Origin: an uncultured Actinomycetes bacterium
Lineage (GTDB): Bacteria > Actinomycetota > Acidimicrobiia > IMCC26256 > PALSA-555
Direction: 5' to 3'
Length of the DNA: 6,981 nucleotides
Assembly: GCA_937927875.1 (NCBI GenBank)
Contig: CALEYV010000147.1
Coordinates: forward strand, 1-6,981
Part shown: positions 5,016-6,981 of the stretch, one piece after another
Numbering within the stretch: the stretch's first letter is position 1
How the letters are laid out: the number at the start of each line of letters is the position of its first letter
Made by a program: the position numbers and the translations under genes
The notes under the pieces: generated by a model
Seen by the model: only the letters and a program-made list of their open reading frames with translations
Database searches by the model: none
Told to the model about the DNA's origin: nothing

Positions 5016-5741
5016 TCAGGCGTCGGCGCCGGGGCTGAAGTCCTCGGAGTCGCCGGCGCCGTGGAGGCCGGTGGCGACGAACACCACCCGGTCCGCCACG
5101 TTCACCGCGTGGTCGGCGATGCGCTCGTAGTGACGGCCGACCAGCGCCAGCTGCACCGACTCGAGCAGCTGCCCCTCGTCGACGGCGCCCTCCCGGCTCA
5201 TGATGTAGCGGAAGAGGCTCTTCGTCAGGTCGTCCATCACGTCGTCCATGTCGAAGACCGCCGCCGCCCGGGACGGGTCGTTGTCCGCGAAGGCGTCGAT
5301 GGCGAGCCGGATCTCGCTGGCGGCCTGCTCGCCCATCCGGCTGATGATCCCCCGCAGCTTGGGGTCGATGCTGTGGGGGTAGAGCTGGCGGGTCGCCTTC
5401 ACCACGCTCTTCATGAGGTCACCGCTGCGCTCGAGCTCGTGGCCGATCCGCAGCACCGCCAGCATCAGGCGCAGGTCGCCCGCCATCGGCTGCTGGCGGG
5501 CGATGAGCACGAAGCAGTGGTCCTCGATGGCGTAGGCGAGCTCGTCGATCACCGCGTCCTGCTCGACCACGCGCTCGGCGGCCGCGAGGTCGGCGTCGAG
5601 GAGGGCCTGGGTGCCGGCCGCCACCGCCTCGGTGACCAGGGCGCCGAGGCGGATCACGTTGCCCCGCAGGTCGACGAGCTCCTCGGCGAAGACCTTCCGG
5701 GCCTCCTCGGCGCTCGGCGCGGTGGTGCTCACAGGCCACAT
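5016..5741 (-). CDS. phoU: Phosphate signalling protein PhoU
   Basis: The 241-residue length fits the PhoU family of about 220-240. PhoU links the Pst phosphate transporter to the PhoR/PhoP (SenX3/RegX3) two-component system and dampens phosphate uptake and Pho-regulon expression when phosphate is plentiful. The two three-helix repeats are visible. The first contains EQDAVIDELAYAIEDHC (60-76) and the metal-binding motif ELERSGD (102-108). The second has DMDDVMDDLTKSLFRYI (164-180) and HYERIADHAVNVADRV (204-219). Both acidic metal-cluster motifs are intact. Two starts are possible: ATG 5741, used here, or in-frame GTG 5732, which gives VSTTAPSAEE. The GTG lies 7 nt after CACAAT, a weak -10 box, and would suit a leaderless mRNA; neither start has a Shine-Dalgarno sequence. 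It diverges from pstS, 161 nt away, across a region with a PHO box. Confidence 0.95.
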   Translation of the reverse strand: MWPVSTTAPSAEEARKVFAEELVDLRGNVIRLGALVTEAVAAGTQALLDADLAAAERVVEQDAVIDELAYAIEDHCFVLIARQQPMAGDLRLMLAVLRIGHELERSGDLMKSVVKATRQLYPHSIDPKLRGIISRMGEQAASEIRLAIDAFADNDPSRAAAVFDMDDVMDDLTKSLFRYIMSREGAVDEGQLLESVQLALVGRHYERIADHAVNVADRVVFVATGLHGAGDSEDFSPGADA

Positions 5742-5793
5742 TGTGGCGTAGCAGCAACGGGCGCGGCTCCGGGCCCGGATCCCGTCACTGCAC

Positions 5794-5815
5794 GTTCACC
5801 AGCGCTTCACCTGCT
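5794..5815 (+). promoter_or_regulatory. PHO box (PhoP-type binding site) upstream of pstS
   Basis: Two adjacent 11-bp direct repeats, GTTCACCAGCG (5794-5804) and CTTCACCTGCT (5805-5815), match the 11-bp direct repeat units with a conserved GTTCACC core described for PhoP sites in Streptomyces. The flanking 11-bp windows keep part of the pattern in register (TCAC at 5785-5788, CAC at 5819-5821), so the site may hold three or four units. It lies in the shared phoU/pstS region, about 38 nt before a pstS -10 box, and supports activation under phosphate limitation. Confidence 0.75.
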
Positions 5816-5853
5816 CGCCACGTCGTCGTCGGCGGCTCGCCAGACGTGCTCCG

Positions 5854-5859
5854 TAGCCT
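5854..5859 (+). promoter_or_regulatory. Likely -10 box (TAGCCT) of pstS
   Basis: TAGCCT fits TAnnnT and lies 26 nt before the pstS ribosome binding site, placing the transcription start near 5866 with a leader of about 37 nt. The -35 region (around 5831-5836, GGCGGC) has no consensus match, as expected for a promoter that needs an activator bound upstream. Confidence 0.45.
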
Positions 5860-5884
5860 CCCCAACGAGTCATACGTCGTCCAC

Positions 5885-5892
5885 GAGGAGGA
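5885..5892 (+). promoter_or_regulatory. Ribosome binding site of pstS (GAGGAGGA)
   Basis: A strong AGGAGG core (5886-5891) lies 11 nt before ATG 5903, slightly longer than usual. It identifies the start, because the frame is open upstream to 5741 but the residues there do not resemble a signal peptide. Confidence 0.75.
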
Positions 5893-5902
5893 CTCACCGA
5901 TC

Positions 5903-6976
5903 ATGATTCTCCGCACGCGCCTCCTGCGCCGGGCCATGGTGCCGGTGCTGGCGCTCGGGCTCGCAGCCACCGCTTCGGTCGGCCTGGCGAGCGCATCCAC
6001 GGGGCAGAAGGGACAGCCAAAGGTGGGCGCGGCCACGCTGAACGGCTCGGGGTCGACCTTGACCGCGGCGTTCCTGCAGGCGGTGATCGCGCAGTTCAAG
6101 ACCGCCCAGCCCAACGTGACCGTCAACTACAGCGGCGGGGGGTCCGGCAAGGGCCGCACCGACTTCTCGAATGGGGTCGTGCAGTTCGCGGGCACCGACG
6201 CGCCGTACGCGGCGGGTGCCGCGCCGAGCAAGCCCTTCGACTACATCCCGACCATCGTCTCGCCGGTCACGCTGTCGTACAACGTGTCGGGCCTGAAGAA
6301 CCTGCAGCTCACGGCGGACACGATCGCCGGGATCTTCCAGGGTCAGATCAAGACGTGGAACGCCCCCGAGATCCAGAAGGACAACCCGAAGGCGAAGCTG
6401 CCGAGCACGACGATCACGATCGCCCGTCGCTCCGACAGCTCGGGCACGACCCAGAACTTCACGAGCTACCTGGCGTCGGCGTCGACGAAGTGGACGCTCA
6501 CGCCCGCCGGCGGCTCCGCGACCGTCAACTGGCCGGCGAGCTCGGTGGGTGGGAATGGCAGCACCGCCGTCGCCAGCAACGTCAAGAACACCGACGGCGC
6601 GATCGGCTACATCGACTACTCGGACGCCAAGGCCGCGGGCCTGAAGTTCGCGTCGGTGAAGAACGCGTCGGGCAAGTTCATCGCCCCGTCGCTCGCCAGC
6701 GCGACGCAGGCGCTGGTCGGCGTGCAGCAGAACCCGGACGAGACGTACAACCCCCTGAACACCAAGAACAAGGCGGGGTACCCGATCACGTCGCCCACGT
6801 ACCTGCTCGTCGCCTCGACGCAGTCGGACGCCACGGTCGGTAACGCGGTGAAGGCGTTCCTCACCTTCATCGAGGACAACAGCACCAAGCTGGCGGCGGC
6901 GGTCGACTACGCCCCGATCCCGGCCTCGTTCCAGAAGAACGCGCTGTCGGCGATCGCCAAGATCCAGGTCGGCTAA
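5903..6976 (+). CDS. pstS: Phosphate ABC transporter substrate-binding protein PstS
   Basis: This 357-residue high-affinity phosphate-binding protein delivers phosphate to the PstCAB importer, whose genes may follow beyond the window. A signal peptide covers about 1-31: basic RTRLLRR, hydrophobic core, then ASA at 29-31 as the likely cleavage site. The phosphate-binding motifs are in family order: GSGST (48-52), SGGGSGKGRTDF (77-88), FAGTDAP (95-101), RRSDSSGTTQNF (175-186) and DGAIGYIDYS (231-240). The protein has no cysteine, so it cannot be a lipoprotein, unlike most PstS proteins of single-membrane Gram-positives. It may be released, held in the cell envelope or attached through partners. 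The signal peptide contains RR at 9-10, but without a full Tat motif I assume Sec export. ATG 5903 has a GAGGAGGA site. The upstream PHO box indicates induction at low phosphate. It is divergent from phoU. Confidence 0.95.
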   Translation: MILRTRLLRRAMVPVLALGLAATASVGLASASTGQKGQPKVGAATLNGSGSTLTAAFLQAVIAQFKTAQPNVTVNYSGGGSGKGRTDFSNGVVQFAGTDAPYAAGAAPSKPFDYIPTIVSPVTLSYNVSGLKNLQLTADTIAGIFQGQIKTWNAPEIQKDNPKAKLPSTTITIARRSDSSGTTQNFTSYLASASTKWTLTPAGGSATVNWPASSVGGNGSTAVASNVKNTDGAIGYIDYSDAKAAGLKFASVKNASGKFIAPSLASATQALVGVQQNPDETYNPLNTKNKAGYPITSPTYLLVASTQSDATVGNAVKAFLTFIEDNSTKLAAAVDYAPIPASFQKNALSAIAKIQVG

Positions 6977-6981
6977 GCGCT

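Noticed and set aside
5741..5902. Upstream extension of pstS to 5741
   Set aside because: It would run through the PHO box and promoter and bury the signal peptide. ATG 5903 has an AGGAGG site.
5061..5906. 281-codon plus-strand frame opposite phoU
   Set aside because: It is antisense to a complete PhoU with both metal-binding motifs and has Val/His/Asp-rich composition typical of a shadow frame.
1..6981. Mobile elements, CRISPR, tRNA/rRNA, riboswitches or a novel defence system
   Set aside because: I see no transposase or integrase motifs, no spaced repeat array, no RNA gene sequence and no composition break. The genes are ordinary chromosomal families.

Overview
The window is GC-rich (roughly 70% by eye) and comes from an actinobacterium. 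A WhiB-family gene, which is restricted to Actinobacteria and their phages, together with promoters of the form TAnnnT placed 6-7 nt before start codons (leaderless transcripts), supports this. The mix of a MucB/RseB-type protein, an HtrA protease and a PstS without a lipobox would fit a deep-branching class such as Acidimicrobiia. That placement is an inference, not something shown directly.

Layout. Positions 1-654 hold the 3' end of an RseB/MucB-like anti-sigma regulator. A DUF1275 (YoaK-type) membrane protein follows at 683-1375 and converges on a WhiB iron-sulfur regulator (1383-1643, minus). Divergent from whiB is a membrane-anchored HtrA/DegP serine protease with a PDZ domain (1787-2986, plus), which converges on a LysR-type regulator (2995-3870, minus). 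A TauE/SafE-type permease (about 3941-4693, plus) diverges from the LysR gene. A 93-residue protein of unknown function (4725-5006, plus) converges on phoU (5016-5741, minus), and pstS (5903-6976, plus) diverges from phoU. Genes are tightly packed. The longest gaps are the divergent whiB/htrA (143 nt) and phoU/pstS (161 nt) regions, and both carry recognisable regulatory signals.

How the genes work together. (1) Envelope stress: an RseB-like sensor and an HtrA protease recall the algU-mucABCD / sigE-rseABC-degP arrangement. A GGGAAC-N18-GTTG ECF-sigma-like promoter lies directly before whiB. (2) A LysR/TauE divergent pair shares a 70-nt intergenic region with a perfect 7-5-7 palindrome containing a T-N11-A motif, so LysR probably controls itself and the exporter. 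(3) Phosphate starvation: phoU and pstS share a control region with a clear PHO box made of 11-bp direct repeats with GTTCACC/CTTCACC cores, followed by a -10 box and a ribosome binding site for pstS.

All genes except the 93-residue one belong to known families. I see no mobile element, CRISPR array, tRNA or rRNA, and no convincing evidence of a wholly new system. The most informative signals are regulatory.
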